From Pseudomonas syringae (GTDB lineage Bacteria > Pseudomonadota > Gammaproteobacteria > Pseudomonadales > Pseudomonadaceae), in assembly GCF_000737245.1 (NCBI RefSeq), contig NZ_JPQU01000019.1, forward strand, positions 62,001 to 126,000: a stretch of DNA of 64,000 nucleotides, given 5' to 3'. Position numbers and translations under genes: made by a program. This document shows positions 29,372-39,098 of the stretch, in pieces. How positions within the stretch are numbered: the first letter of the stretch is position 1; the number at the start of each line of letters is the position of its first letter. The notes beneath the pieces are model-generated. The model was not told where the DNA came from. It made no database searches and saw only the letters and a program-made list of their open reading frames with translations.

Positions 29372-29836
29372 TCAGAACTGCGATTGCAGGTAATTCTCCA
29401 GCCCGATGGTCTTGATCAAACCAAGCTGCTTTTCGAGCCAGTAGGTGTGATCTTCTTCGGTGTCGTTCAGCTGAACACGCAGGATTTCGCGAGTTACGTA
29501 GTCCTTGTGCAGCTCACACAGCTCGATGCCTTTGCACAGCGCAGTGCGGACTTTGTATTCCAGACGCAGATCGGCAGCGAACATTTCAGGAACCGTGGTG
29601 CCCACTTCCAGGTCATCCGGACGCATGCGCGGCGTGCCTTCGAGCATCAAGATACGACGCATCAACGCATCAGCGTGTTGCGCCTCTTCTTCCATCTCGT
29701 GATTGATGCGCTCGAAAAGCTTGGTGAACCCCCAATCTTCGTACATCCGCGAATGGATGAAATATTGGTCGCGCGCCGCCAGTTCGCCAACCAGCAACGT
29801 GTTCAGATAATCGATTACTTCCGGGTGGCCTAGCAT
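29372..29836 (-). CDS. ftnA: Ferritin FtnA (bacterioferritin-fold protein lacking the haem Met)
   Basis: A 154-residue iron-storage subunit of the bacterioferritin subfamily. Ferroxidase ligands Glu18, Glu51 and His54 and the later EEDHTYW (Glu/His pair near 127-130) are present. Position 52, which is the haem-ligating Met in true bacterioferritins, is Ala (EEEAQHAD). The P. aeruginosa counterpart PA4235, once called BfrA, is the haem-free FtnA and shows the same feature. The frame opens at 29878, but the ATG at 29836 ([11 protein letters not shown]) gives the family start with GGAG upstream. It neighbours katA, as in P. aeruginosa, where iron stores supply the catalase haem. Confidence 0.93.
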   Translation of the reverse strand: MLGHPEVIDYLNTLLVGELAARDQYFIHSRMYEDWGFTKLFERINHEMEEEAQHADALMRRILMLEGTPRMRPDDLEVGTTVPEMFAADLRLEYKVRTALCKGIELCELHKDYVTREILRVQLNDTEEDHTYWLEKQLGLIKTIGLENYLQSQF

Positions 29837-29951
29837 CGCCCCACATCTCCGTGCTTCAAAGTGCATAGTCTGAACCAACCGACCGGGAAGGTCACTTGGT
29901 TAGGCGCAACAAAGTGACCAAAAGCAGCGAAAAATGGGGGTTTTGATGCGA

Positions 29952-29977
29952 AAAACCGCCCAAATGAGGGCGGTTTT
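29952..29977 (-). terminator. Intrinsic terminator of katA
   Basis: AAAACCGCCC / GGGCGGTTTT, a perfect ten-base stem with loop AAATGA, 16 bases after the katA stop. T- and A-tracts on both sides make it symmetrical. Confidence 0.88.
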
Positions 29978-29992
29978 GTTTATCACTTCGAC

Positions 29993-31441
29993 TCAACCCA
30001 TCTGAACACCAAGAGCCTTGGCAACACCTTCGCCGTAAGCCGGATCGGCTTTGTAGAAATGCTGCAGTTGACGCTGAACCACATCGCTGGAAACGCCACC
30101 CATGGCACCGGCAATGTTGTTGATCAACAGTGCTTTCTGATCAGCATCCATCAGGTTGAACAACTTGCCCGCCTGACTGTAGTAGTCGCCATCTTCGCGA
30201 TGATCATAACGATCTGCCGCCCCACTCAGAGCCAAAGCTGGTTCCGCGTAACGCGGATCCTGCTTGGGGGCGTCGGAGTAGCTGTTAGGCTCGTAATTAG
30301 GGGCCGAGCCGCCATTGGTGCCAAACGCCATGGAGCCGTCACGCTGGTAGCTGTGCACAGGGTTCTTTGGCGCGTTGATCGGCAACTGCTGGTGGTTGGT
30401 ACCTACGCGATAGCGATGCGCATCGGCATAGGCGAACACACGCCCTTGCAGCATGCGATCGGGCGACAAACCAACACCGGGCACCATGTTGCTTGGGCCA
30501 AACGCAGCCTGCTCGACTTCCGCGAAGTAGTTCTGCGGATTGCGATTAAGCTCAAGCTCACCGACTTCAATCAACGGGTACTCTTTCTGCGACCAGGTCT
30601 TGGTCACGTCGAAAGGATTCTCGTGATGGGCAGCCGCTTGTGCTTCAGTCATCAACTGAATGCAAACGCTCCACTTCGGGAAGTCACCCTTTTCGATAGC
30701 ACCGAACAGATCGCGCTGAGCGTAGTCAGGATCAGTGCCCGCGATACGTGCAGCATCAGCTGGAGCGAGGTTCTTGATGCCCTGCTTAGTCTTGTAGTGC
30801 CATTTGACCCAGTGGCGCTCACCAGCAGCGCTGATCAGGCTGTAGGTGTGGCTACCAAAGCCATGCATATGACGATAGCCGTCAGGAATGCCGCGATCCG
30901 AAAACAGAATGGTGACCTGGTGCAGCGCTTCAGGCGAGTGCGACCAGAAGTCCCACATCATCTGGCCGCTTTTCAGGTTGGTCTGAGGCAGACGCTTTTG
31001 CGTATGGATGAAATCGGGAAACTTCAGCGGATCGCGGATGAAAAACACCGGAGTGTTGTTGCCCACGATGTCCCAGTTACCTTCTTCGGTGTAGAACTTC
31101 AACGCGAAGCCGCGCGGGTCACGTTCTGTATCAGCCGAACCACGCTCACCGCCAACGGTGGAGAAACGCAGGAAGATAGGTGTTTGCTTACCAACCGTGT
31201 CAAACAACTTGGCGCTGGTGTATTGAGTGATATCGCGGCTGACAGTGAACGTACCATGCGCACCCGACCCTTTCGCGTGAACACGGCGTTCGGGGATGTT
31301 TTCACGGTTGAAATGGGCGAGCTTTTCGATGAGATGAAAATCGTCAAGCAGCAGCGGACCACGAGGGCCGGCGGAGCGGGAATTCTGGTTATCGGCTACA
31401 GGCGCGCCACTGGCGGTTGTAAGCGTTTTATTCTGGCTCAT
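29993..31441 (-). CDS. katA: Catalase KatA (clade 3, small subunit)
   Basis: A 482-residue haem catalase that breaks down hydrogen peroxide. The distal His is in [14 protein letters not shown] near residues 53-66, the distal Asn in [14 protein letters not shown] near 122-135, and the proximal Tyr in [14 protein letters not shown] near 337-350. The length and lack of a C-terminal flavodoxin-like domain place it in the small-subunit group. No signal peptide is visible. The start [15 protein letters not shown] is typical of Pseudomonas KatA. Upstream lies an OxyR-like dyad (31546-31560). Confidence 0.96.
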   Translation of the reverse strand: MSQNKTLTTASGAPVADNQNSRSAGPRGPLLLDDFHLIEKLAHFNRENIPERRVHAKGSGAHGTFTVSRDITQYTSAKLFDTVGKQTPIFLRFSTVGGERGSADTERDPRGFALKFYTEEGNWDIVGNNTPVFFIRDPLKFPDFIHTQKRLPQTNLKSGQMMWDFWSHSPEALHQVTILFSDRGIPDGYRHMHGFGSHTYSLISAAGERHWVKWHYKTKQGIKNLAPADAARIAGTDPDYAQRDLFGAIEKGDFPKWSVCIQLMTEAQAAAHHENPFDVTKTWSQKEYPLIEVGELELNRNPQNYFAEVEQAAFGPSNMVPGVGLSPDRMLQGRVFAYADAHRYRVGTNHQQLPINAPKNPVHSYQRDGSMAFGTNGGSAPNYEPNSYSDAPKQDPRYAEPALALSGAADRYDHREDGDYYSQAGKLFNLMDADQKALLINNIAGAMGGVSSDVVQRQLQHFYKADPAYGEGVAKALGVQMG

Positions 31442-31545
31442 GCAATCTACTTCCTCTGTCAGTCTTGAACTGCCGGCTAAGTGGCTTGAAGGGAGTATTC
31501 ATCATCCGTGTTACACCTACAAATTCATTAATTTGTGAGTGTCGA

Positions 31546-31560
31546 TAGAAAATTACTAAC
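31546..31560 (-). promoter_or_regulatory. Candidate OxyR half-dyad upstream of katA
   Basis: ATAG-N7-CTAA resembles one ATAG-N7-CTAT dyad of the OxyR consensus, 105 bases before the katA start. A second palindrome, CAAATTCATTAATTTG, lies at 31521-31536. P. aeruginosa katA is in the OxyR regulon. Evidence here is motif similarity only. Confidence 0.3.
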
Positions 31561-31625
31561 TGCCTCGCGCATTTTGCAGACCGCGAGACGAAGAAGCTTG
31601 TACGAACCGTGCTTTTCTTACAGGC

Positions 31626-31651
31626 ACAAAAAACCGGGCACTAGGCCCGGT
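31626..31651 (-). terminator. Intrinsic terminator after rplQ (end of alpha operon)
   Basis: On the minus strand ACCGGGC-CTAGT-GCCCGGT is followed by TTTTTTGTG. It lies 22 bases after the rplQ stop and closes the alpha operon. Confidence 0.88.
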
Positions 31652-31672
31652 CCGTTGTTTCAGACTGACATC

Positions 31673-32059
31673 TTACTCAGCGGATACAGCTTCACCGCCA
31701 GCAGGACGATCAACCAGCTCGACGTACGCCATAGGCGCGTTGTCGCCAGTGCGGAAACCGCACTTGAGGATGCGCAGGTAGCCACCCTCACGGGTTGCAT
31801 AACGCTTGCCCAGATCGTTGAACAGCTTGCCAACGATTGCTTTCGAACGAGTACGGTCGAAAGCCAGACGGCGGTTAGCCAGGCTGTCTGTTTTAGCCAA
31901 AGTGATCAGCGGCTCAGCAACGCGACGCAGTTCTTTAGCTTTCGGCAATGTAGTTTTGATCAGCTCGTGCTCGAACAGCGACACCGCCATGTTTTGAAAC
32001 ATGGCCTTACGGTGCGAGCTAGTCCGGCTCAGGTGACGACCACTTTTACGATGACGCAT
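31673..32059 (-). CDS. rplQ: 50S ribosomal protein L17
   Basis: A 128-residue large-subunit protein, last gene of the alpha operon. It starts [20 protein letters not shown], the near-invariant basic N-terminus, and contains [21 protein letters not shown]. The short C-terminal extension ends GGEAVSAE. It follows rpoA by 42 bases and ends at an intrinsic terminator. Confidence 0.97.
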   Translation of the reverse strand: MRHRKSGRHLSRTSSHRKAMFQNMAVSLFEHELIKTTLPKAKELRRVAEPLITLAKTDSLANRRLAFDRTRSKAIVGKLFNDLGKRYATREGGYLRILKCGFRTGDNAPMAYVELVDRPAGGEAVSAE

Positions 32060-32101
32060 GGTTCATTCCTTACCAAACACAACGTTCGGTGATTACGACG
32101 A

Positions 32102-33103
32102 TCAGGCAGTCGCCTTGTCGTCCTTCTTAAGACTTGCCGGCGGCCAGTTGTCGAGGCGCATGCCGAGGGACAGACCACGGGAGGCCAGGACGTCTTTGAT
32201 CTCAGTCAAGGACTTCTTGCCAAGGTTTGGAGTCTTCAACAATTCTACTTCGGTGCGCTGAATCAGGTCGCCGATGTAGTAAATGTTCTCCGCCTTGAGG
32301 CAGTTGGCCGAACGTACGGTCAGTTCCAAATCGTCAACCGGACGGAGCAGGATCGGATCGATCTCGTCTTCCTGTTCGATTACCACTGGTTCACTGTCGC
32401 CTTTGAGGTCGACGAACGCAGCCAACTGCTGTTGCAGGATGGTTGCAGCACGACGGATAGCCTCTTCAGGATCCAGAGTACCGTTGGTTTCCAGATCAAT
32501 AACCAGCTTGTCCAGGTTAGTACGCTGCTCGACACGGGCGTTTTCCACCACGTATGCGATACGGCGAACCGGGCTGAACGAAGAGTCAAGCTGCAAGCGA
32601 CCAATGCTGCGGCTTTCGTCTTCATCGCTCTGACGCGAGTCTGCCGGTTCATAACCACGACCACGAGCTACGGTGAGCTTCATGTTCAGGGCGCCGTTAG
32701 ACGCCAGGTTAGCGATTACGTGATCGGGATTAACGATCTCGACATCATGATCCAGCTGAATATCGGCAGCGGTAACCACCCCCGAACCCTTCTTCGACAA
32801 GGTCAGCGTAACTTCGTCTCGACCGTGCAGCTTGATAGCCAGACCTTTAAGGTTCAACAGGATTTCAATTACGTCTTCCTGTACACCTTCGATGGCGCTG
32901 TACTCATGGAGTACACCGTCAATCTCGGCCTCGACTACTGCACAGCCGGGCATGGAGGACAACAGGATGCGGCGCAGCGCGTTGCCCAGGGTATGGCCGA
33001 AACCACGCTCGAGAGGCTCGAGAGTGATTTTGGCGCGGGTTGGACTGACAACCTGCACATCAATATGGCGGGGTGTCAGGAACTCATTTACCGAAATCTG
33101 CAT
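32102..33103 (-). CDS. rpoA: RNA polymerase subunit alpha
   Basis: A 333-residue subunit that nucleates polymerase assembly and contacts UP elements and activators. The N-terminal dimerisation domain is about 1-232 ([23 protein letters not shown] near 31-53); the C-terminal domain is about 248-315, with the DNA-contact segment [14 protein letters not shown] and [14 protein letters not shown] unchanged from other gammaproteobacteria. It lies between rpsD and rplQ in the standard alpha operon order. Confidence 0.98.
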   Translation of the reverse strand: MQISVNEFLTPRHIDVQVVSPTRAKITLEPLERGFGHTLGNALRRILLSSMPGCAVVEAEIDGVLHEYSAIEGVQEDVIEILLNLKGLAIKLHGRDEVTLTLSKKGSGVVTAADIQLDHDVEIVNPDHVIANLASNGALNMKLTVARGRGYEPADSRQSDEDESRSIGRLQLDSSFSPVRRIAYVVENARVEQRTNLDKLVIDLETNGTLDPEEAIRRAATILQQQLAAFVDLKGDSEPVVIEQEDEIDPILLRPVDDLELTVRSANCLKAENIYYIGDLIQRTEVELLKTPNLGKKSLTEIKDVLASRGLSLGMRLDNWPPASLKKDDKATA

Positions 33104-33125
33104 GGATGCACCTATTTTCTAGCCC

Positions 33126-33746
33126 TTACTTGGAGTAGAGCTCGACAATCAGGCTTTCGTTGATGTCGGCGGACAGATCACTGCGAGCAGGAACGTTCTT
33201 GAAAACGCCCGATTTCTTCTCAGTGTCTACTTCTACCCATTCTACGCGGCCACGTTGGGCACACAGATCGAGAGCTTGGACAATGCGCAGTTGGTTCTTA
33301 GCCTTCTCGCGGATAGCAACCACGTCACCAGCACGAACCTGGTACGAAGGTACGTTAACGGTTTTGCCGTTTACGCTGACCGACTTGTGCGAAACCAATT
33401 GACGGGATTCGGCACGCGTCGAGCCGAAGCCCATGCGATATACAACGTTATCCAGGCGGCATTCGAGCAATTGCAGCAGGTTCTCACCAGTAGCGCCTTT
33501 CTTGCCGGCAGCTTCTTTGTAGTAACCGCTGAATTGACGCTCGAGAACGCCATAGATACGACGTACTTTTTGTTTCTCACGCAGCTGAGTGCCGTAATCG
33601 GACTGGCGGCCGCGGCGTTGGCCGTGGATACCTGGAGCTGCTTCGATGTTGCACTTGGATTCGATAGCGCGAACGCCGCTCTTCAAAAAGAGATCGGTGC
33701 CTTCACGACGAGCAAGTTTGCATTTTGGACCAATGTAACGAGCCAT
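33126..33746 (-). CDS. rpsD: 30S ribosomal protein S4
   Basis: A 206-residue primary 16S rRNA-binding protein and, in E. coli, the translational repressor of the alpha operon. [20 protein letters not shown] opens the protein, and the S4 RNA-binding domain is about residues 96-160 ([35 protein letters not shown]). Cys9 and Cys32 are present. Length equals the E. coli protein. Confidence 0.98.
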   Translation of the reverse strand: MARYIGPKCKLARREGTDLFLKSGVRAIESKCNIEAAPGIHGQRRGRQSDYGTQLREKQKVRRIYGVLERQFSGYYKEAAGKKGATGENLLQLLECRLDNVVYRMGFGSTRAESRQLVSHKSVSVNGKTVNVPSYQVRAGDVVAIREKAKNQLRIVQALDLCAQRGRVEWVEVDTEKKSGVFKNVPARSDLSADINESLIVELYSK

Positions 33747-33764
33747 TTCTTACAGTCTCCTGGA

Positions 33765-34154
33765 TTACACGCGGCGCTTCTTCGGCGGACGGCACCCGTT
33801 GTGCGGGATTGGCGTCACGTCGGTGATGCTGGCGATCTTATAGCCACAGCCGTTCAAAGCACGGACAGCAGACTCACGACCTGGACCTGGACCCTTGACG
33901 TTAACGTCGAGGTTCTTCAGACCATATTCCAGCGCAGCTTGACCAGCACGTTCAGCGGCTACTTGAGCAGCGAACGGGGTGGACTTACGTGAACCGCGGA
34001 AACCCGAACCGCCGGAGGTAGCCCAAGAAAGCGCGTTACCTTGACGATCGGTGATGGTGACGATTGTGTTGTTAAAAGATGCGTGGATGTGGGCGATGCC
34101 ATCAACCACCGTCTTTTTAACTTTTTTACGAGGACGAGCAGCAGGTTTTGCCAT
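33765..34154 (-). CDS. rpsK: 30S ribosomal protein S11
   Basis: A 129-residue protein of the 30S platform. A Lys/Arg-rich N-terminus ([14 protein letters not shown]) precedes the core [20 protein letters not shown], and the tail [18 protein letters not shown] is the conserved rRNA-binding end. It lies between rpsM and rpsD, 18 bases from the latter. Confidence 0.98.
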   Translation of the reverse strand: MAKPAARPRKKVKKTVVDGIAHIHASFNNTIVTITDRQGNALSWATSGGSGFRGSRKSTPFAAQVAAERAGQAALEYGLKNLDVNVKGPGPGRESAVRALNGCGYKIASITDVTPIPHNGCRPPKKRRV

Positions 34155-34184
34155 GACTAAATTCCTGTCGTTGCGCTGGTGCGA

Positions 34185-34541
34185 TTACTTGCGGATCGGC
34201 TTACGCGGACCTTTGCGAGTACGCGCGTTGGTCTTGGTACGCTGACCGCGCACTGGAAGACCACGACGATGGCGCAGACCGCGGTAGCAGCCCAAATCCA
34301 TCAAGCGCTTGATTTTCATGTTGATTTCGCGACGCAGGTCACCTTCAGTGGTGAACTTCGCCACTTCGCCACGCAGCTGTTCAATCTGCTCGTCGCTCAG
34401 ATCTTTGATCTTTACCGCTGGGTTAACCCCAGTGGTTGCACAGATTTTCTGTGCAGTGGTGCGACCAACACCATAGATGTAGGTCAACGAGATAACAGTA
34501 TGCTTGTTATCTGGAATGTTAACGCCTGCAATACGGGCCAT
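34185..34541 (-). CDS. rpsM: 30S ribosomal protein S13
   Basis: A 118-residue head protein that touches the P-site tRNA and L5. It begins [20 protein letters not shown] and ends with the basic tail [20 protein letters not shown]. As the first gene of the alpha operon it lies behind its own promoter (34601-34629) and a hairpin. Confidence 0.98.
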   Translation of the reverse strand: MARIAGVNIPDNKHTVISLTYIYGVGRTTAQKICATTGVNPAVKIKDLSDEQIEQLRGEVAKFTTEGDLRREINMKIKRLMDLGCYRGLRHRRGLPVRGQRTKTNARTRKGPRKPIRK

Positions 34542-34600
34542 TCAGTGGGACTCCAATTGACAGCTACCTACGCCCCGGAAGCCAAGAAATAGGGCGCGAG

Positions 34601-34629
34601 ATAATATCGCTGTAATAACAAATAATCAA
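34601..34629 (-). promoter_or_regulatory. Promoter of the alpha operon (rpsM-rpsK-rpsD-rpoA-rplQ)
   Basis: On the minus strand TTGATT (34629-34624), a 17-base spacer and TATTAT (34606-34601) form a strong sigma-70 match 60 bases before rpsM. The leader between it and rpsM would be about 50 bases, a place for S4 control as in E. coli (inference). Confidence 0.7.
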
Positions 34630-34653
34630 CCCAGCAGCGCACTAGCTGCTGGG
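34630..34653 (-). terminator. Hairpin between rpmJ and rpsM (spc operon end or attenuator)
   Basis: CCCAGCAGC and GCTGCTGGG pair perfectly around six bases. The following minus-strand sequence TTGATTATTTGTTATT is T-rich but broken, so termination may be partial. It lies between the spc and alpha units and overlaps the upstream edge of the alpha promoter. Confidence 0.6.
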
Positions 34654-34671
34654 CTTAAGCACAAATCACAA

Positions 34672-34788
34672 TCAGCCTTGGCGCTGTTTATGACGTGGTT
34701 CCGCGCTGCAAATTACTCGAACAACACCTTCGCGGCGAATAATCTTGCAGTTACGGCACAGCTTTTTCACCGATGCACGAACTTTCAT
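34672..34788 (-). CDS. rpmJ: 50S ribosomal protein L36 (zinc-binding form)
   Basis: A 38-residue protein, [20 protein letters not shown] then [18 protein letters not shown]. Cys11, Cys14, Cys27 and His32 form the zinc ribbon, so this is the C+ paralogue used when zinc is sufficient; a C- paralogue, if present, would be elsewhere in the Zur regulon. It follows secY by 28 bases. It is too short for most open-frame thresholds but is unmistakable. Confidence 0.97.
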
Positions 34789-34816
34789 TACCAGCTCCTC
34801 GAACCTTATGGGTGCT

Positions 34817-36145
34817 TCAGCGCAGCATGCCGCTGCCGTAGCCCTTCAGGTTGGCTTTCTTCATCAGGGATTCGTACTGGTGCGAAACGAGGTGCGATTG
34901 TACTTGGGACATGAAGTCCATCACAACCACTACCACGATCAGCAACGAGGTCCCGCCAAGGTAGAACGGTACGTTTGCTGCAACCACCAGGAACTGGGGC
35001 AGCAGGCACACGGCCGTCATATATAGAGCACCGAACATGGTCAAGCGGGTCAAAACGCCATCAATATAGCGTGCCGACTGCTCACCTGGACGGATACCCG
35101 GAATAAAGGCACCGGACTTCTTCAGGTTTTCCGCTACGTCTTTCGGATTGAACATCAACGCCGTATAGAAGAAGCAGAAGAAAATAATCCCTGCACTAAA
35201 CAGCAGAATATTCAACGGCTGACCAGGAGCGATCGACTGCGAGATGTCCTGCAACCAGCCCATACCTTCAGACTGGCCGAACCAGGCACCCAACGAAGCC
35301 GGGAACAGCAAGATGCTGCTCGCGAAAATAGCTGGAATAACGCCAGCCATGTTCACTTTCAAAGGCAAGTGGCTAGTCTGCGCAGCGAAGACCTTGCGGC
35401 CCTGCTGACGCTTGGCGTAGTGAACGGCGATACGTCGCTGACCACGCTCAATGAACACCACGAAACCGATGATCGCTACTGCCAGCAGTCCGATGGCGAC
35501 CAAGGCGAAGATATTGATATCACCCTGACGTGCAGACTCGAAAGACTGCCCAATCGCTCTCGGAAGACCGGCGACGATACCTGCGAAAATCAACATCGAG
35601 ATACCGTTACCAACACCGCGCTCGGTAATCTGCTCGCCAAGCCACATCATGAACATCGCACCAGCCACAAAGGTGGTGACAGCAACGAAGTGGAAGCCGA
35701 TATCTGCAGAGAAAGCAACGCCCTGACCTGCCAGACCAACGGACATGCCGATAGCTTGAACGAGGGCCAGAACGACGGTGCCGTAGCGGGTGTACTGGCT
35801 GATCTTGCGACGGCCAGCTTCACCTTCCTTCTTCAACTGCTCCAGTTGCGGGCTGACGGCGGTCATCAATTGCATGATGATCGATGCCGAAATGTACGGC
35901 ATGATCCCCAGTGCAAAGATGCTCATCCGTTCCAGCGCGCCACCGGAAAACATGTTGAACAAGCTAAGAATGGTCCCCTCATTCTGTCGAAACAGGTCTG
36001 CGAGTCGCTCCGGGTTAATACCTGGAACCGGGATGTGTGCGCCTATTCGGTAGACGATAATCGCCAGGAACAGAAAACGCAGACGAGCCCATAGTTCAGA
36101 CATACCGCCTTTGCCGAGCGCAGAGAGAGCACCTTGCTTAGCCAT
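34817..36145 (-). CDS. secY: SecY, preprotein translocase channel subunit
   Basis: A 442-residue inner-membrane protein with ten membrane segments that forms the SecYEG channel. [29 protein letters not shown] opens it; the plug region is [20 protein letters not shown] with [28 protein letters not shown] after it, and the cytoplasmic C5 region has [12 protein letters not shown]-like basic residues. The start ATG directly abuts the rplO stop with no spacer. Confidence 0.98.
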
Positions 36146-36580
36146 TTATTCCTCGAACTTGCCGCCAGCTGCTTCGATAGCCGCACGCGCACCTTTGGTG
36201 GCTGCGATACCTTTGATGGTGACAGCGCGAGTAACCTCACCGGACAACATGATTTTCACACGTTGTACGTTTTGGTTGATCACGTTGGCATCCTTCAGGG
36301 ACTGCACAGTTACAACGTCGCCTTCCACTTTAGCCAGCTCGGACAGACGCACTTCTGCACGGTCCATGGCCTTCAGGGAAACGAAGCCGAATTTTGGCAG
36401 ACGACGATGCAACGGCTGTTGGCCGCCTTCAAAGCCCGGAGCAATAGTGCCACCGGAGCGGGAGGTTTGACCTTTGTGGCCGCGGCCACCAGTCTTACCC
36501 AAACCGCTACCGATACCACGGCCCGGACGATGCTTTTCGCGACGGGAACCCGGCGCTGGACTCAGATCATTGAGTTTCAT
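36146..36580 (-). CDS. rplO: 50S ribosomal protein L15
   Basis: A 144-residue protein. The N-terminal extension is Gly/Arg-rich ([20 protein letters not shown] and [20 protein letters not shown]), typical of L15 threading into 23S rRNA, followed by the globular domain ending [12 protein letters not shown]. It lies between rpmD and secY with no gap to secY. Confidence 0.98.
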   Translation of the reverse strand: MKLNDLSPAPGSRREKHRPGRGIGSGLGKTGGRGHKGQTSRSGGTIAPGFEGGQQPLHRRLPKFGFVSLKAMDRAEVRLSELAKVEGDVVTVQSLKDANVINQNVQRVKIMLSGEVTRAVTIKGIAATKGARAAIEAAGGKFEE

Positions 36581-36583
36581 CGA

Positions 36584-36760
36584 TTAACCCTCGACTCGCA
36601 GCATGTAGTAAGCCTTGTTGATCATCCCGCGATTCTCAGGAGTATCCAGCACTTCTACAGTGTGACCGATGCGACGCAGACCCAGACCTTTAACGCACAA
36701 TTTGTGGTTAGGAATGCGACCGGTCATGCTTTTGATCAGCGTTACTTTAACGGTAGCCAT
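36584..36760 (-). CDS. rpmD: 50S ribosomal protein L30
   Basis: A 58-residue protein starting [20 protein letters not shown] and containing [20 protein letters not shown], the family core. It is three bases upstream of rplO and two bases downstream of rpsE. It is below usual length cut-offs but is clear from position and sequence. Confidence 0.97.
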   Translation of the reverse strand: MATVKVTLIKSMTGRIPNHKLCVKGLGLRRIGHTVEVLDTPENRGMINKAYYMLRVEG

Positions 36761-36762
36761 GA

Positions 36763-37263
36763 TCAGAAGATCTCCTTGACACTTTTGCCGCGCTTGGCAG
36801 CAATAGACTCAGGAGATTGCATAGCCTTCAAACCTTTGAAAGTGGCGTGAACCACGTTTACCGGGTTAGTCGAGCCATAGCACTTGGCCAATACGTTCTG
36901 AACACCAGCAACTTCCAGCACTGCGCGCATAGCGCCGCCAGCGATGATACCGGTACCTTCAGAAGCAGGCTGCATGTACACCTTGGAAGCGCCATGGGCG
37001 GATTTCATTGCGTACTGCAGGGTAGTGCCGTTCAGATCAACCTGGATCATGTTGCGGCGAGCAGCTTCCATCGCCTTCTGGATCGCAGCAGGCACTTCAC
37101 GTGACTTGCCACGGCCAAAACCAACACGCCCTTTACCATCACCAACCACGGTCAACGCGGTGAAAGTGAAGATACGGCCGCCTTTTACAGTCTTTGCAAC
37201 GCGGTTAACTTGAACCAGCTTCTCAATGTAGCCTTCGTCGCGTTTTTGGTCGTTATTTGACAT
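36763..37263 (-). CDS. rpsE: 30S ribosomal protein S5
   Basis: A 166-residue protein involved in decoding accuracy. The dsRBD-like N-terminal domain is about 10-75, with [20 protein letters not shown] including the spectinomycin loop, which looks unaltered, and the C-terminal domain ends [12 protein letters not shown]. It is in the conventional rplR-rpsE-rpmD order. Confidence 0.98.
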   Translation of the reverse strand: MSNNDQKRDEGYIEKLVQVNRVAKTVKGGRIFTFTALTVVGDGKGRVGFGRGKSREVPAAIQKAMEAARRNMIQVDLNGTTLQYAMKSAHGASKVYMQPASEGTGIIAGGAMRAVLEVAGVQNVLAKCYGSTNPVNVVHATFKGLKAMQSPESIAAKRGKSVKEIF

Positions 37264-37266
37264 AAC

Positions 37267-37617
37267 TTAGAACTCCAGCCCGCCTTCACGAGCAGCATCA
37301 GCCAGCGCCTTGACGCGGCCGTGGTACTTGAAGCCAGAACGGTCGAAAGCCACTTGTGATACGCCGGCGGCTTTCGCACGCTCAGCAACCAGCTGGCCAA
37401 CCTTAGTGGCCGCGTCGATGTTGCCAGTGGCAGCATCACGCAGTTCTTTGTCCAAAGTCGAGGCGCTCGCCAAGACTTTGCTGCCGTCGGCCGAAATGAC
37501 CTGGGCATAAATGTGCTGCGAAGAGCGGTACACGCAGAGACGCACGACTTCTAGCTCGTGCATTTTCAGGCGTGCTTTGCGAGCGCGACGCAGTCGGGTA
37601 ACTTTTTTGACGGTCAT
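37267..37617 (-). CDS. rplR: 50S ribosomal protein L18
   Basis: A 116-residue 5S rRNA-binding protein. The basic start [20 protein letters not shown] and the C-terminal [20 protein letters not shown] are typical. Three bases separate it from rpsE. Confidence 0.98.
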   Translation of the reverse strand: MTVKKVTRLRRARKARLKMHELEVVRLCVYRSSQHIYAQVISADGSKVLASASTLDKELRDAATGNIDAATKVGQLVAERAKAAGVSQVAFDRSGFKYHGRVKALADAAREGGLEF

Positions 37618-37627
37618 TAGCTATGCC

Positions 37628-38161
37628 CTACTTCTTCTTGGCTTCTTTACGGCGGACGACTTCGTCTGCGTAACGCACACCTTTGCCTTTGTATGGCTCA
37701 GGACGGCGGAAGTCGCGGATCTCAGCGGCCACTTGACCAACCAACTGCTTATCGATACCTCGGATGAAGATATCGGTCTGGTTGGGAGTCTCAGCGGTGA
37801 TGCCTTCCGGCAGTTCGTAATCCACTGGGTGCGAGAAGCCAAGAGCCAGGTTCAGCACTGTGCCTTTTGCTTGCGCTTTGTAACCAACACCGACCAGCTG
37901 GAGCTTACGCTCGAAGCCTTGGCTTACGCCCTGGACCATGTTGTTAACCAGTGCACGAGTGGTGCCGGCCATTGCGCGAGTCTGTTGATCGCCATTGCGA
38001 GCAGCGAAACGCAACTCACCGGCTTCTTCAACAATCTCAACGGACGAATGGATGTTCAGATCTAGAGTACCCTTGGCACCCTTCACCGAAAGCTGCTGGC
38101 CGACGAGTTTAACTTCGACGCCTGATGGCAGCTTAACGGGGTTCTTAGCTACGCGTGACAT
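37628..38161 (-). CDS. rplF: 50S ribosomal protein L6
   Basis: A 177-residue protein of two related alpha-beta domains (about 1-82 and 83-177). It begins [20 protein letters not shown]; the second domain contains [20 protein letters not shown] and the rRNA-binding [18 protein letters not shown]. It is 12 bases downstream of rpsH. Confidence 0.98.
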   Translation of the reverse strand: MSRVAKNPVKLPSGVEVKLVGQQLSVKGAKGTLDLNIHSSVEIVEEAGELRFAARNGDQQTRAMAGTTRALVNNMVQGVSQGFERKLQLVGVGYKAQAKGTVLNLALGFSHPVDYELPEGITAETPNQTDIFIRGIDKQLVGQVAAEIRDFRRPEPYKGKGVRYADEVVRRKEAKKK

Positions 38162-38173
38162 GCTTATCCCCCC

Positions 38174-38566
38174 TTAGAACACTGTGCAAAGCACTTCGCC
38201 GCCGACACCGGCAGCGCGCGCAGCACGATCCGTCATCACACCTTTGCTGGTGGAGACGATAGACACACCGAGACCGCCACGTACTTTTGGCAGATCATCG
38301 ACGGACTTGTACTGACGCAAGCCTGGACGGCTGACGCGCTTCACTTCTTCGATGACTGGACGGCCTTCGAAGTACTTCAGCTCGATGGACAACAGCGGCT
38401 TTGTTTCGCTGCTGATCTGATAACCCGCAATGTAACCTTCGTCCTTCAGGACTTTTGCTACAGCTACCTTCACAGTAGAAGATGGCATGCTTACGACGGG
38501 CTTTTCAGCCATCTGGGCATTACGGATACGAGTTAGCATGTCCGCTAACGGGTCCTGCATACTCAT
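38174..38566 (-). CDS. rpsH: 30S ribosomal protein S8
   Basis: A 130-residue primary 16S binder and, in E. coli, the repressor of the spc operon. [20 protein letters not shown] and the C-terminal [20 protein letters not shown] are conserved. It is preceded by an unusual 213-base structured gap after rpsN. Confidence 0.98.
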   Translation of the reverse strand: MSMQDPLADMLTRIRNAQMAEKPVVSMPSSTVKVAVAKVLKDEGYIAGYQISSETKPLLSIELKYFEGRPVIEEVKRVSRPGLRQYKSVDDLPKVRGGLGVSIVSTSKGVMTDRAARAAGVGGEVLCTVF

Positions 38567-38779
38567 GGGCTAGACGCTCCTAATACAAAATAATTAGCCT
38601 TGCGGCTACAGCTTATCGCCGAGCAAACCGGGCAAATGGAAAACACGGGCTCAGGCGAGCCGGCAATTCTAGGCGTACCCCAGAAATGAATCAAGCCCCA
38701 ATAGGGGCTTGATTCAAATTCAGGCTCTATTCCGACCAATCGCTTGCACGATCGGCCGAAATATCGCGAGAAAGGCGTA
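38567..38779 (-). promoter_or_regulatory. Long structured gap between rpsN and rpsH, possible leader or processing site
   Basis: These 213 bases inside the spc operon have no credible gene. On the minus strand there is a perfect 12-base stem GAATCAAGCCCC / GGGGCTTGATTC with a four-base loop (38688-38715), not followed by a T-tract. Nearer rpsH a TAGCC-GCAA-GGCTA hairpin with a GNRA-type loop lies at 38595-38608, and a TAGGAG ribosome site follows. A role in S8 autoregulation or RNase processing is an inference. Confidence 0.5.
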
Positions 38780-39085
38780 TTACCAGCTGGCTTTAACCAG
38801 ACCTGGTACATCACCACGCATTGCAGCTTCACGCAGCTTGTTACGGCCGAGGCCGAACTTGCGGTAAACGCCGTGCGGACGACCAGTGATGCGGCAACGG
38901 TTACGCATGCGCGCAGCGCTTGCGTCACGTGGCTGCTTCTGCAGAGCTACGGTAGCTTCCCAACGCGCTTCTGGACTTGCGTTCAGATCGACGATGATTG
39001 CTTTGAGCGCTGCACGCTTGGTGGCGTACTTGGCAACGGTGAGCTGACGCTTCAGCTCACGGTTCTTCATGCTCTTCTTGGCCAT
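38780..39085 (-). CDS. rpsN: 30S ribosomal protein S14 (zinc-free form)
   Basis: A 101-residue S14 of the longer type without the CxxC zinc motif. It starts [20 protein letters not shown] and ends with [20 protein letters not shown] and [20 protein letters not shown]. The frame opens at 39151 but the ATG at 39085 is the family start. It is 13 bases after rplE. Confidence 0.97.
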   Translation of the reverse strand: MAKKSMKNRELKRQLTVAKYATKRAALKAIIVDLNASPEARWEATVALQKQPRDASAARMRNRCRITGRPHGVYRKFGLGRNKLREAAMRGDVPGLVKASW

Positions 39086-39098
39086 TTTCCTACTCCAA

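Noticed and set aside
31535-32092. A 185-codon plus-strand frame over rplQ and its terminator
   Set aside because: It crosses the terminator and is antisense to rplQ; a shadow frame.
38563-38928. A 121-codon frame in the rpsN-rpsH gap on the minus strand
   Set aside because: It overlaps rpsN out of frame and has no ribosome site; the gap looks structural rather than coding.
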